Assembly (NCBI RefSeq): GCF_000699445.3
Contig: NC_067202.1
Coordinates: forward strand, 7,621,458 to 7,685,457
Reading direction: 5' to 3'
Length of the DNA stretch: 64,000 nucleotides
DNA from: Schistosoma haematobium
Taxonomy: Eukaryota > Platyhelminthes > Trematoda > Strigeidida > Schistosomatidae
Positions 47,276 to 58,639 of this stretch are shown here, piece by piece. The position numbers were made by a program, and so were the translations under genes. Numbering within the stretch: the stretch's first letter is position 1; the number at the start of each line of letters is the position of its first letter. Below the pieces are notes generated by a model, which was not told where the DNA came from, made no database searches, and worked only from the letters and a program-made list of their open reading frames with translations.

Positions 47276-48800
47276 ACAGTTAAGACTAAAGAGCCGATAA
47301 TGACAAAACTAGAAACTTCATATACCACTGTCAAAGAACCTAAGTGTGTTCAATGTCTTACCATTCATGATTTGAAAAAAAGCCGGTTAAATATTACTCT
47401 GATTATCTGCATTTAAGCTTGCAAGTTATGAGAAAAATTTGTACAAGGATTTCCAATTTGGGAAATTTCCGATTAGGTCATTAGATTTGTTGTACTGGCG
47501 ATATGATTCTATCCGTTGTATTACTGAGAACGTAGAATGTCCTTTAGCAAATATTCACTGTACTTTTTGACCAGGCTGTATTTATTTGGTGAGGCTGCTT
47601 ACAAGAAGAGTTGAGTGGAAAGAGATACTTGTTAAAAAACGGAAACAAATCTTAAGCTTTCAATTGTGAGGAATTCAACCTAGAATCACACCAACTATCA
47701 AGACATTTCAATTCGATTACCGCAGTATTTTAGTCGGTGTAATGCAATTAATAAAAGCCTATGTGTCTTATAAACTACTCATGCTATTGATTGTAAATGT
47801 CACTTAACAGTACTAACCAATATTCTCCACGGCATTCTAATTTACCCTGATTTTGGTTTATGCGTACTCCCAATAAATTGCTCAATGACATGGTTGACTG
47901 TGTTATTAATTTTGACACTAAAGATATTGGGATTTTGAAGGTTCACAACTGAAATCTTGAAAAGTGTGTAAACGATTCTCCTACTTGATACATATATTCT
48001 TTCAGTTTGTGATGGAATGCAGTAACATGGTTCAAAAATTTAGGGTATTTCACATAGACATTCAGCCAGAAAACTTTTGCTTAATTTATTGTGGGTCAAG
48101 TGAAAGGCCCGATTCCTTTGAGATTTATTGTGCATCAGAACTTGCATGTTATGTAACTCTTCAGCCTATATGATGTTTTGTTATTGGTATAGACATATTA
48201 GCTATACCTTGGTTAAACCTTGGTAATAAGGTCAAAATGCAATCCAGTGTTTGATCTAAAAATTTAGTAAAGGACAAGAGTCAACTACATGCTCCAGATT
48301 ATGTTCGCAAATAAATAAATAAAATGAAATTTGTTAGTCAATTACTGTAACATGTTGTTGATTAACAAGATGTGTCCCATCAATCTGCAGAGTTCGTGAA
48401 ATGTCACTGAGATCTACCCTAACCATTCAGCCAGCAGGTTTCTAAGTGTCAAGCATTTGACTAAACTTCATCCGGTGCAATCAATGTGTGTCAAATAACT
48501 GAATGTCATGCGTTAGTGGTTCCATTTTGTACTTCTGTTAATACTAGGATGTGCTGTCGCCTATTGTGCATATATCTCCTAACCAGTCACTGGGTTGTCA
48601 CGATAGAAAGATCCAGGATAAATACTAGGCACAAGGCATGACTTTGATATAAGCTAACTGTTCATTCCCGTCCAACTCAAGCAGCTCCTCAATCACCTAC
48701 CCACCTATATTAATGATACTCAAGGTGGTTAAGCTGGCACTTTTTGGGACCCGGATGTCCTATATGATGGAAAACATGAGCTTCAATATTTATTCTAAAG
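47275..48800. other. intergenic, nothing recognised
   Basis: Only one plus-strand open frame of 69 codons (47964-48173) occurs. It has no splice-site context or similarity that I can support. Confidence 0.4.
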
Positions 48801-48809
48801 ATGACCATA

Positions 48810-49130
48810 TACTTACTAACTTACGGCTGATACCACACATGGAAGAGCATAGGCCGCCCATCAGCATTCTCCATCTACCTCTGTTTTGAACAATCCTTTC
48901 AAGCTGTTTCCAGTTGATATTCATCCTTTTCATGTCTGCTTCCGATTCCCGACGCAGTATGTTCTTTGACCTTCCTCTTTTTCATTTCCCACCAAAATTT
49001 TAAATACGCGCTTGTCTTGTGATGTAGTCTGGTGATTCCCACAATGAATTTCCGATGCACTTTCAACGTCCTTTCCTAATTTCCTGTCCAGCTGGAAGTT
49101 GATTTGTTCTCTTCCACAGTAGGCTGTTTG
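48810..49130 (-). mobile_element. non-LTR retrotransposon tail, second copy
   Basis: Parallels the copy at 10740-11060 over its length: 'ggaagttgatttgttctcttccacagtaggctgt' here matches 'ggaagttggtttgttttctcccacagtaggctgt' there, each within the same longer block. Similarity stops at about 49130, where the LTR of the gypsy-like element begins, so the gypsy-like element or its remnant interrupts or abuts this LINE. Confidence 0.65.
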
Positions 49131-49735
49131 TGGTGGTTCCCAACAAAAGGAGCTTATACAGGATATATCGATACACTAGGTTAATAATAATATACCAAGA
49201 GAGTTAACAGTAGAAACCCTAGGTGTCTGTCTACGAGTAAAACCAAGGGTAACAAAATACAGTTAGGAATACAAATGGTATATTAAACAAACAGATAATA
49301 ACAGTTATTATGGAATGAATGTTACTTGTAAGCTGCCTCGTGAGACAACTACCACAAATTGAGTTCACTTGATTGACGAAGATTCCTCTGCAAGTGATTG
49401 CACCAACGGCGTAATGAGAAAGACAGAGTCCAATAGTATTATATAATAATAATCCGCGCCAAAAGTCCAACGTAGTGTCGGAAGGCCTAAAAGGATGTTA
49501 TAGCACTATTGTAGTCTTCAATCAAAACCGTGGCCAACAAAGCAGAAGAACAAACGGCGGTAGTAAATTTGTATATTAATCCTCAAACAATTATCATCGT
49601 TTTTAAACAAGTGATACAGAAAAACAACAGATATTGAATAAAAATGTGGTTACATATAAAGTGTGACAAATTCGAGTAAAAATGCGGTTTTTATTTTGTT
49701 GTTACAAAAATCCCTGAATATACGTCACCATATAA
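49131..49735 (-). repeat. 3' LTR of the gypsy-like element
   Basis: On the minus strand a polypurine tract (TAGGGGGGAG, 49736-49745) comes after the integrase region and is followed by this stretch. It contains a TATA-like 'attattatataatac' near 49435-49453 that could act as the LTR promoter. The left end is set where similarity to a LINE copy begins. With no second LTR for comparison, both ends are approximate. Confidence 0.5.
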
Positions 49736-50271
49736 CTCCCCCCTAGGGCATGCATCGGTAGAAGTATGTCCGACGTAAAACTCTAAATGCTTTGGAGGGA
49801 AAAGAAAATTACACAACGAAAAGGATAAACAAATGTTATCGAAGAAAAAATTCATATGTGTATACATATTTACGAACAAAATGTTTCTCTTGTAGTAAAG
49901 AGAAAAAAATTGTGTTTCTTGTTTTTAATGTATATAAAAGGTATAACAACAATAACAGAATGTATACTAATAATAGTAATAACAATAATAGTGTTATAAT
50001 TAATGACGGTAATTAAATTGATAGTTTACCGAAAGATGTAAATACATGTATAAATCGTGTAAACAATTAGTGATAAACTGAACGAGTCCAACGAAGTTGA
50101 ATATCGTTACACAATTAATAATAAACGTCATATGAAACACATACACATGTAAAGAAAAAAATAACGAATTTATCAATATTAGAAGTACACACGAAATGCC
50201 TTTTATTGGAAAAAAATTGCTTGCAAAAAAAATGTTATTAGTAACTCTGCTAATATAGATATTTAATCACA

Positions 50272-51520
50272 TTACAGAAAATGACAGAATAAAGATTCAG
50301 TAATGAATTCAACATAACGTTTGAGAAAATGTACGTGTCTTCCTGAACGAGTTGTTTTCGTACAAGGTAAAGTGGCGGAACTAGGAGCTAAATTTGTGGG
50401 AGCTGTAACTTTAGAATCATCTGTTTTACGAAGTGTTGATTTCGTAGAAGTAAGTGAAGAATTATTTGAAAACACTGGAAGCTGCGTTGTGCGACTGCTG
50501 CTGTCTTTAAGTGGCTTTCGGCTGTCATGTGTTTCGGACTCTACAAAAGCAGGTTTTATCCTGTCAATTGAAACTATTTCTTTTTTTCCGTTCTTAATGA
50601 TTGTAAAATATTTTGTTTGCCTCTCAACTACTTCATACGGTCCTTCATAAGGGTGTTGTAGAGGACGTCTTACGGAGCCAACACGAACAAATACAAATAT
50701 ACACGTATCTAGATGCTTGCTAACTTGCTCTTTTAAAACAACTGGCCGGGGTGCAACAGGCTTAAAGTTATTCATATGGCTCATTAGTCTTTCGCAAAAA
50801 GAAGTGGGATCTGTACATACGGGTTTGCCATTATGCGTCACTAGCTGACCCGGTAAGGTTAAATTAGTTCCATAGACGAGCTGAGCAGGAGTACGTTGGA
50901 GGTCTTCTTTAGTTGAGAAACGTATGCTTAGTAAAATAAGAGGTAGGGATTCACTCCATCTAGAAACATCAGGTTGTACCATCAGTGAGCTTTTCAGTTG
51001 TCTGTGGAATCGTTCCACTAGTCCATTCGCTGCTGGATGGTATGCTGTTGTAGTGATGTGATGGATTCCTAAAATGCGGGTGAATTCATTGAAGAGGTTG
51101 AAAATGTTAACCTCTGTCAGAAGTAACTGTAGAAGGTCCACCAAAATTAGCGATCCATCTGTCGAGGAATACAGCAGCAACATTTTCCGCGGAGATATCT
51201 TTTATTGGGCATGCAATTGGCCATCTAGTGGAACGGTCCAGTGCAGTAAAAATGTAAGTGAATCCGTTAGATGGAGGCAGAGGACCAACTAAATCAACAT
51301 GAACATGTTGAAAACGATGGTCGGGTAGACTAAATGTTTACGGTTTTGTAATCGCATGTCTATGTATTTTACTGCGCTGACATTGTACACAAATCCTGGT
51401 CCATTTTTTATATTTGCATTCATCTTTGGCCAAACAAATCTTTCGGCAATCGGTTTCACAGTAGCACGAATCCCTGGATGAGATAGTGAGTGCAGACAAT
51501 CAAAAACTTTTTCTGTACAC
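50272..51520 (-). pseudogene. integrase and C-terminal region of gypsy-like pol, frameshifted
   Basis: The start (near 51510) has the zinc-finger histidines ('LHSLSHPGIRA') and, in another frame, the cysteines ('ICVQCQRSK'). The catalytic core shows 'STVTSDRG' for the second Asp and 'NGLVERFHRQLKSS' for the Glu, again in different frames; the first Asp block is near 51290. A break near 51113 removes the residues right after 'TSDRG'. The last 283 codons (50272-51120) are open and include a chromatin-binding-like basic tail. At least four frame changes are needed, so it is dead. Confidence 0.85.
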
Positions 51521-52710
51521 TATTGGCACAAAAGGTCTGTGCGTTCCAGTCGAAGTATCACAAATGATAGTAGAGTCAGAATGCGGTATAGGAACACTTT
51601 TTAAGGACAAGCTCGAACTTTGTTTACAAGCATCAAGGTCAGGATCATCTATCTGCAAACGTGCCATGTCTAATAAATCGATTCCTTTGATGAAGGAAAT
51701 TGCATCGACATTGAAACGTGACAAAGTATCCCCAACAACATTTAACTCACCTTTTATAAACTGCATGTTGGTCGAAAATTGGGAAATATAATCCAATCGT
51801 CGCATTCCTCTAGGGGAATAATGGTCACTTTTCGCGTTAAAGGCATAGATTAAAGGTTTGTGATCAGTGAGTATCACAAAGTCTCTGCCTTGCAGTGAGT
51901 GGTTAAAATGTTTAACAGCTAGATAAATAGCCAATAGTTCTCTACCGAAAGTGCTATATCGAGTTTGGGTTGGTCCTAGCTTCTTTGAAAAGAAAGCAAG
52001 TGGTTTGACTTCGTAATTAACTCGCTGATGTAGTACTGCACCTACTGCTGCCTGTGATGCATCTGTACACAGGATTAGTGTTGCTTCCGGGTCAGGGCTT
52101 AAGTAGGTCAGCATGGTAGTAGAAGCGATTGCTGTTTTAGCTGCAGAAAAGGCATCTTTCGCTTGGGAGGGTAATGTGAACTTTTTGACTTTACCTTTTA
52201 ACACCTCCGTCAAAGGTTGTAGGATGGCTGAGCAATGTGGAATAAAGCGACGATAAAAATTGATCATCCCCAAGAAACGTCGAAGTTTATTCCACGAGTC
52301 TGGTTCTGGAAAATTCTTTATGGCTTCTATTTTTGTATCCAAAGGTTTAATTCCACGTTTGTCGATCAAATGACCTAAAAACTCTAAACTCTCAACTCCA
52401 AAAATACATTTGGATGGGTTAATCACTATTCCATATTTTTGAAATCTTTCGAATAATTGATGTAGGTGATCAGTGTGTTCATGGAGCGAACTGCTAGCTA
52501 GTAATACGTCATCAATATACACGAAAACAAAATCTAGGCCTTTAGTGACCTCATCCATAAATCGTTGAAATGTTTGTGCGGCGTTCTTTAGTCCAAATGG
52601 CACTCTCAGGAATTCAAGCAAACCAAATGGAGTAATGACGGCTGCTTTTGCTATGTCCTCGGATGTTATTGGGATCTGGTGATACGCTCGCACAAGATCG
52701 ATCCTAGAAA
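51500..52710 (-). pseudogene. reverse transcriptase and RNase H of gypsy-like pol
   Basis: A continuous frame carries most of the reverse transcriptase: 'VPFGLKNAAQTFQRFMD', then the catalytic 'YIDDVLLA' at residues 59-66, 'GHLIDKRGIKP', and the RNase H domain with 'LCTDASQAAVGAVLHQ', 'FGRELLAIYLAVKHF' and 'LTDHKPLIYAF'. The key residues are present. It joins the upstream frame with a one-base loss in a T run near 52715 and leaves the integrase frame near 51515 by a second one-base loss. Confidence 0.9.
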
Positions 52711-53640
52711 AATTTGCTTGCCATGTGAAGTGAGCGAAAAATCATGTAAATGAGGGATTGGGTAACGATCCGGTAACGTTAGGTTATTCGATAACCTATA
52801 ATCACCACAAGGCCGCCAATCTTTATCCCGCTTAGACACCATGTGGAGTGGGGAAGCCCAGGGGCTACTTGACGGACGTGTTATACTTAGTTGCATCATG
52901 TGATCAAATTCAACCTTTGCAACATTCAGTTTGTCCAGTGGTAATCGGCGTGGACGTGCCGAAGTTCGTTGGCATTTTGTGATGATCCGGTGTACTACAG
53001 AATGTTGGACCATGTTTTCACTGTAGTCCGGTTTCGTTATTTTGGGAAATTTAGATAAAATGGTGGCGACTATGTCGTTTCCTGGAGTGTCAATTTTAAT
53101 ACTATGCATGTGGTAGTCCAACTGAATTCCCAGGACTTGAAGCTTCGTGCAGGAACCGATAAGTTTTCCTTTTTTTACATCAACTAATAAGTTGTAGAAG
53201 CTTAGAAAATCTGAACCTAATTTGGGGTGGCGGACATCAGCGATAATGAACACCCAGGTTAAATGACGTCTAATTCCCAAATCTAATGTCAGAGATTGTT
53301 CGCCAAATGTCTTTATTTCGGTTTTATTAGCTGCCCTTAGAGTATATTTTCCACTCTTAGCAATGGGTTTGTTGGCTAAAGTAAGTGGGATGACACTGAC
53401 TTCAGCTCCAGTATCTACTAAGAATTTGTACCCTGAAGTTTTATCAAGAACATGGAAAAGACGAGTAGGCGCATGACCAGAAACATTTGTCGCTACCAAG
53501 GTTTGGTTGACACGTTTTGGTGAGGAAAATGACTTGAAAAACTTACAAGACGTAACACATTTCCTAGCTATGTCACCATATTTTCTATGGTACCAACATA
53601 CTTGGTAGTCATTTTTATTTCCTTTTCAGGTGTCTCGATT
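52666..53640 (-). pseudogene. Gag finger, aspartic protease and start of reverse transcriptase
   Basis: Begins after an in-frame TGA with the Gag finger '[18 protein letters not shown]' (about 53540-53595), then '[13 protein letters not shown]' of the aspartic protease, a linker, and the reverse transcriptase start '[18 protein letters not shown]', '[20 protein letters not shown]' and '[19 protein letters not shown]'. The frame is lost near 52715. In this clade Gag and Pol are often one frame, which fits. Confidence 0.88.
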
Positions 53641-53922
53641 CTTACTCCTCCGAGAACTGGAGCGAGGCCTTCGAGATGTGAAATTGGAAATTAATAATTG
53701 TGATGCATCTAGTTTATTTTCAAGACTGGCAACAGTTCGTTCGTGATGTGTTCGTAGTTCGCCTAACTCAGCAGTTACCGATGCTATGGTAGGAGTTTGC
53801 TTGTCGTTCGAAGTTTCTGATATTGTCTGTACATAAGGTGTAGTACAAGGTGTAACTTCTAAAATTTTGCCAGCCATGCCAGCAAGACTCTCTATCTTGT
53901 AACGCATTTGCTCTTGATTCAC
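53626..53922 (-). pseudogene. gag fragment of the gypsy-like element
   Basis: Ninety-eight codons with 'SLAGMAGKILEV', which corresponds to the end of the capsid region in CsRn1-type Gag, followed by an acidic helix and an Arg/Ser-rich 'RRPRSSSRRSKNRD'. It ends at TGA (53626-53628), in the same frame as the Gag finger downstream, so the stop is a nonsense mutation. Everything upstream of about 53922 is missing or unrecognisable. Confidence 0.75.
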
Positions 53923-55200
53923 ATGTTAGGAGAAATTACAAACTTCATAAACTGAAGATAATCAAAGTTAATGAGATGTGCTCTCGACGATGGAAGTATA
54001 TGTCTCAAGCGTTCATATGTTATCAAATGCTAGCAGTTTTATCCATGTCAAAAACACGAAGTCAGCAAACGTTTAGGGAAGTAATAAGAGTTTTAAAAAG
54101 GTCTAGTGCTAACAAGTGGAAGATAACATGCGAAAGAACGGTTTTAAATTCCACACTCATACATGTCAAATTATATTCATTGACACTATTGGCAAGTGAT
54201 CTACTTTATCTTCATTACTCACCTCTTCAATGCCTAGTGAAGTTTTATTCACAAGCTCTGACAGGGGAGGACTTGAAGCAAAAATATTGAGGAGGCAGTG
54301 GCAACGTATATCCTCATTCTTTGTCCTTAAATATTGCGTGATAAATTGACCCCTCACTTGATAGTGAGGAGTTATAAACTTACATTCACTAACGTTTCGA
54401 AACTTCAAATATGTTTGGACATTCTCACATCTGGTGTGATATAAGTCCACTTTTAACTAGGTAAAGACATTGGTGACAGTGACAAAATCAAGAAATTCGT
54501 CATGTGAGCATTAGTTTTATCAGCTAAAATGATTAACGTCAGGGATTAGAGGGGAAAGAGGAAACCTAATAACAGCATTCAATATGTAAAGTATTTGACT
54601 CATCTTAACAATAGAGTTTTGGCCAAAGACCATCACTTCAACACATGAGATAATCCTCAAATCACTTTTATTCAAAGAGCGAATAATCCTATTCTATCTC
54701 TTTTTCTCACATTATGAGTTGATTCCACGTGAAAAGTTTGAACGACCGTTTCGATCACAGATCCTTCTAGAGGAAGTTAGACAGTCACCTGTGCATTCAT
54801 AGAATACATCGCATGTGTTCATCTAAACAGTTATGTTTTTTTAAAAGAAAAAAAATGTGACAGAGACTTTGGTTACTGGGCACTGGGAGGAAGGTTTTAT
54901 ATTAGAAAGACAAATATTTGTGCTTTGGTTACAAATAAGTCTAGAAGGAAGTTTGAGGGAGAGCTTGTTAAGGATGGCGTAGGGTATATATAGCGCGTCC
55001 ATTGGCATATAACTTGGGGAACCAAGAAGAGACAGCGTCATCACGGTATTGTATAGAGACGATCGGACTACAACGTCAGTGGAAGACGACAATGATAAAG
55101 TTCATGTCTTTAAAAACTACTTTACAAATGTAAATAAATAACACATTTACAAATGCGTAGACAGTAAGGAAAATCTATGAAACATGACGAACTTTACTCA
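53923..55200. other. flank between two mobile elements, nothing recognised
   Basis: I looked here for the missing 5' part of gag, the primer-binding site and the 5' LTR on the minus strand and found none. Open frames of 83-104 codons are present on both strands but lack similarity to gag or to known genes. Confidence 0.4.
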
Positions 55201-55204
55201 AAAT

Positions 55205-55990
55205 TATCAACTCAACTGTCAAGTTCTACTGCATAACATCAGAGCATTTCTATTGATTTATCTGTAACCCAAGGTAAATTACCGACAGACTGTATGGATG
55301 TCATAGTAAGTCCCGTCTTTAAAACAGATGTGAGATAAAAACCTCAGAACTTTCGTTCGGGAAGCCCAATCAGAGTAGCGATTCTAATTTTAGGAAAGAT
55401 AATTTGGGAGAAAATATCTAAGTATGTGGGAGAAAATCCTCTCCTCCCAAAAAGCGTGATAAATGAATACAAGGGAACTACAACACATTGGTCACTAAGG
55501 TATAGGTGCACACACAATGATAAGCTTTGGTTAATCGGTTATGAAGACGCATAGTGACCTATGAGTCATCGTTTGCCACGAATCGAAACTACTACACACT
55601 ACCATGTGGCAACCACTGCACTCTCTGGTACCCTTGTGTAGCTATGTAGGGCCTCCAACCAAGTCGATGCCAGAACCTTTTTAACCTGGAGTGCAGTTAC
55701 GGATGCCACAAGTATTCAGAGTTTGACAACACCTTAACCAGAAACAACCTTTGTAATCAAACCGTGTCGACCCAGTGAAACCAGAAGTCAGAAAAGGCTC
55801 GGAGATATAATTGACAGGATATCAACTACTCGAGAAGTGACTAATCTAAGCTGGTTGGCGACCATGGGAGATGTGAATCGCGGCTTGCCTCTCGTGATCT
55901 GATGTGAATGCGTGACCGGGTGTCTTCAGCTAGTTGAGTCGATTAAAACCAATGCATTCAGCATAAAATGACGAAGACTTGCAGAGCTAT
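55205..55990 (+). mobile_element. older CR1/jockey-like LINE fragment (RT region)
   Basis: Translation shows 'LSVTQGKLPTDCMDVI' and 'SPVFKTDVR', which parallel 'LSVTQSPLTKDRKITTV' and 'SPVFKTRTK' in the LINE at 56350-58640. Further on, 55590-55690 ('actctctggtacccttgtgtagctatgtagggcctcc') parallels 58110-58150. There are many stops and the two matched parts are closer together than in the later copy, so there is an internal deletion. Confidence 0.7.
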
Positions 55991-57119
55991 TGATTTTGAG
56001 AATTTTTTTACCCAATCTCCAGTTCGCCTACAAGTAGCCCACCCCAGCCTCCCCCAGAGGAGTAAACTATAGTAAAACGTTCGAAAAATCACAACTTAGG
56101 TAATTACAAGAATCATAACGCTGCCTTATTATGAGAGGTCGGCTAAACTAAGAATATTCCCTTTATCGTACAGAAGGACTAAATGTGACTATCACAGTTT
56201 TTAAATTTGTGTTTTCTCATTTGACATGCCAGTACTTTTCTTGCTATCCAAAACGGTGAAATCAGAAGGATACTCTGGAAAGCTTAGCTAGTCCAGAATA
56301 AGTTTCTTCATTGCTGTAAACGGACTTTCATGTCAAATTATCAACAAGTGGAACTTCTCACCTAGGAATTGCAATCTCAAGGATCGATCTGTTTCTAGCA
56401 GGAAATAAAATCTGACTTCCCAAGCCATCGATAACCCTCCGAAATTACACAATATGTTTGACGTGACTGTGTTTGCTACCCTAACGAAGGTTGATGAATG
56501 GGTACAGGTCGTAAGCGAGGAACGACATAACGGTATAAAAGAAAATCCTCCCTCTCCACAAAATAAAGTAGTCGGGAAATTGAAGACTAACCAGGTCAGC
56601 TATTTTCATAGGTACGACCAGGACTCTGAATTATCCTTACCAGATCCTATATTGACCCATTAAGAAAATGACGTTACGAACCTGGATTAAATGACACTCC
56701 TACGTAAAATTGATCATGCAATTCTAACCTTTGACTTCCATATAATTGTTTAACACGAGCGTGCGTCAGCTCAATCCAGGCCTAACGTCTGGAAAGCAAT
56801 ACACAAGGTATAATACACTCGGCATCGTTAGTAGATTAGACAATAGAGCCAGAGTCCTCAACTGAAACGGCTTGAGACGTATTTCGAAATTTATCATTAA
56901 AAGTTACTGCACTCAACATCTCTTGGACTACACCAAGGGGGTCGAGAAACTCCCCGTTCATGGATGAGGAAATATTCCGGTACAATGGGGAGACAGTACT
57001 GCTTCATCATTAATGGAGGATGACTTTGGTAAAGCTCAAATATTCTCGAACTACTTTAGCCATATATACACCATAGAAACACCCCGTCAGTCCATGCAAA
57101 TCCCTTCACACAAACACTG

Positions 57120-58064
57120 AACGACGAGACCATTAAAAAACTCGGTGTCTTTGGTCTGCTAAATAAGCTAGACATAGGTAAGTACACGGGACCCGATGAG
57201 CTGCATCCTAGGTTACTGAAGGAATTGGCTAACTTTGTTGCGAACCCTTTAAGTATACGCTTTAATCTATCCGTAACCCAGAGTCCTTTAACAAAAGACC
57301 GGAAGATCACCACAGTAAGTCCAGTCTTCAAAACACGTACGAAATATAAACCTGAGAAATACCGACCAGTTAGCATAACTAGTGTGGTTGTTAAAATCTT
57401 AGAAAAGATTATTCGAAAGGAGCTTTTAAGTACCTCGATGAAAACCGGATCCTTTCGGAGAAGCAGCATGGTTTTAGAATAAGTTATTCCTGTCTCACTA
57501 AGTTATTAGTGGCTCGTGAAGGCTCTTAAGGACCAAAAGCTACATGTAGACGTAGCCTACATTGACTTCAGCAAAGTTTTTGACAAAGTTCTGCACAACC
57601 GGCTGTTATATAAGTTAGGAAATTTCGGGGTTGGAGGCAATCTATTGATGTGGATAAAAGACTTCTCAGTTGGGCGCCAACAAAGAGTAAGGGTGACCTC
57701 CAAGTTGTCTAGCTGGGAAACTATGCTTAGTGGAGTGCACCACGGCACAGTTTTGGGGCCAGTGTCACTCCCCTTGTATGTAAATGACCTTTCTTGTCTC
57801 CTATCATCATCGGTCTTGCTCAGTGCTGACGATGTAAAGATATGGAGGGCGATACGAAGTAAAGGTGATAGCTCAGAACTCCCAAATGACCTGGATAAAT
57901 TATCTGAATGGTCTCAAACCGGGCAGTTGCCGATAAATACTTCCAAGTGTATTGTGATGCATATCGGTCGTCAAGGCATAGATATATACAAAATGAGTAA
58001 CACTAAACTACCTGCTGTCCAGACACACAATGAATTAGGATTCATCGCTATCCAAGACTTATAG
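57120..58064 (+). pseudogene. LINE reverse transcriptase, frameshifted
   Basis: First part: 'LGVFGLLNKLDIGKYTGPDE', 'HPRLLKELA', 'YRPVSITSVVVKILEKIIRK'. After a frame change near 57440-57510 the second part gives 'LHVDVAYIDFSKVFDKV', 'SGVHHGTVLGP' and 'LLSADDVKIW'. The catalytic box is SADD where this group has FADD, and the block before it has 'HHGT' for the usual 'PQGS', so key residues have decayed too. Confidence 0.85.
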
Positions 58065-58243
58065 ACTACTTCACACTGCCGTGCAGTAGCCGCCAAAGGT
58101 TTTAGAACTTTGTGGTCAATACGTAGGGCCTTTAGTCATGTCGATGCTGAAAACATTTTGACTTTGTATACAGTGTTCGTACGTCCTAAACTTAAGCAAT
58201 GCATACAAGCAGCTAGCCCCTGCCTAAAAAAGACATTAAGCTT

Positions 58244-58626
58244 TTGGAAAAGGTCCAGAGAGCAGCAACCAAACTGATTTCCGGAATAGCGAAGCTCTCG
58301 TATGATGCTCGTCTGGCCAAGCTAATCCTATCCCCGTTGTCATATCGAAAAGCTGGAGGTGGCTTCATTACAGTTTTAAAACTGCTTATTGATAAATTTG
58401 CACCCGATATGCCATCATTTTATTGTATTCCAAAGCAGAGAACTTACGAGGATGCTTCAAAGAAGTTCACAAGCACAGGGCAAATTACTTGTCAGCCGAC
58501 TATCGACTTTCCTATCGAATCATCAACGAATGGAATTCATTACCTCAGCACGTGGTTGAAGCTCCGTCCGCTGACTCTTTCAGAAGAAAGTTGGATCAAC
58601 TGAGACACCATCATTGTCAGGACTAA
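58244..58626 (+). pseudogene. C-terminal part of the LINE ORF2
   Basis: Two overlapping frames give 'EKVQRAATKLISGIAKLSY', 'RLAKLILSPLSYRKAGG' and then, after a shift near 58430, 'RGCFKEVHKHRANYLSADY' and 'INEWNSLPQHVVEAPSADSF'. Such 'R.RLVNEWN.LP..VV.APS...FK..LD' ends are typical of CR1/jockey-like ORF2. Confidence 0.8.
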
Positions 58627-58639
58627 CACAGGTTATCAA

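Larger units (their letters stand above)
49131..53922 (-). mobile_element. Ty3/gypsy LTR retrotransposon, CsRn1/Kabuki type, broken and 5'-truncated
   Basis: Minus-strand order is partial gag, protease, reverse transcriptase, RNase H, integrase, polypurine tract, LTR, which is the Ty3/gypsy order. The Gag finger is Cys-His-Cys-Cys (C-x2-H-x9-C-x3-C) rather than Cys-Cys-His-Cys, a hallmark of the CsRn1/Kabuki clade, to which the schistosome element Boudicca belongs. There are at least one in-frame stop and several frameshifts in gag-pol. No 5' LTR is visible right of 53922. The copy cannot move by itself. Confidence 0.9.
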
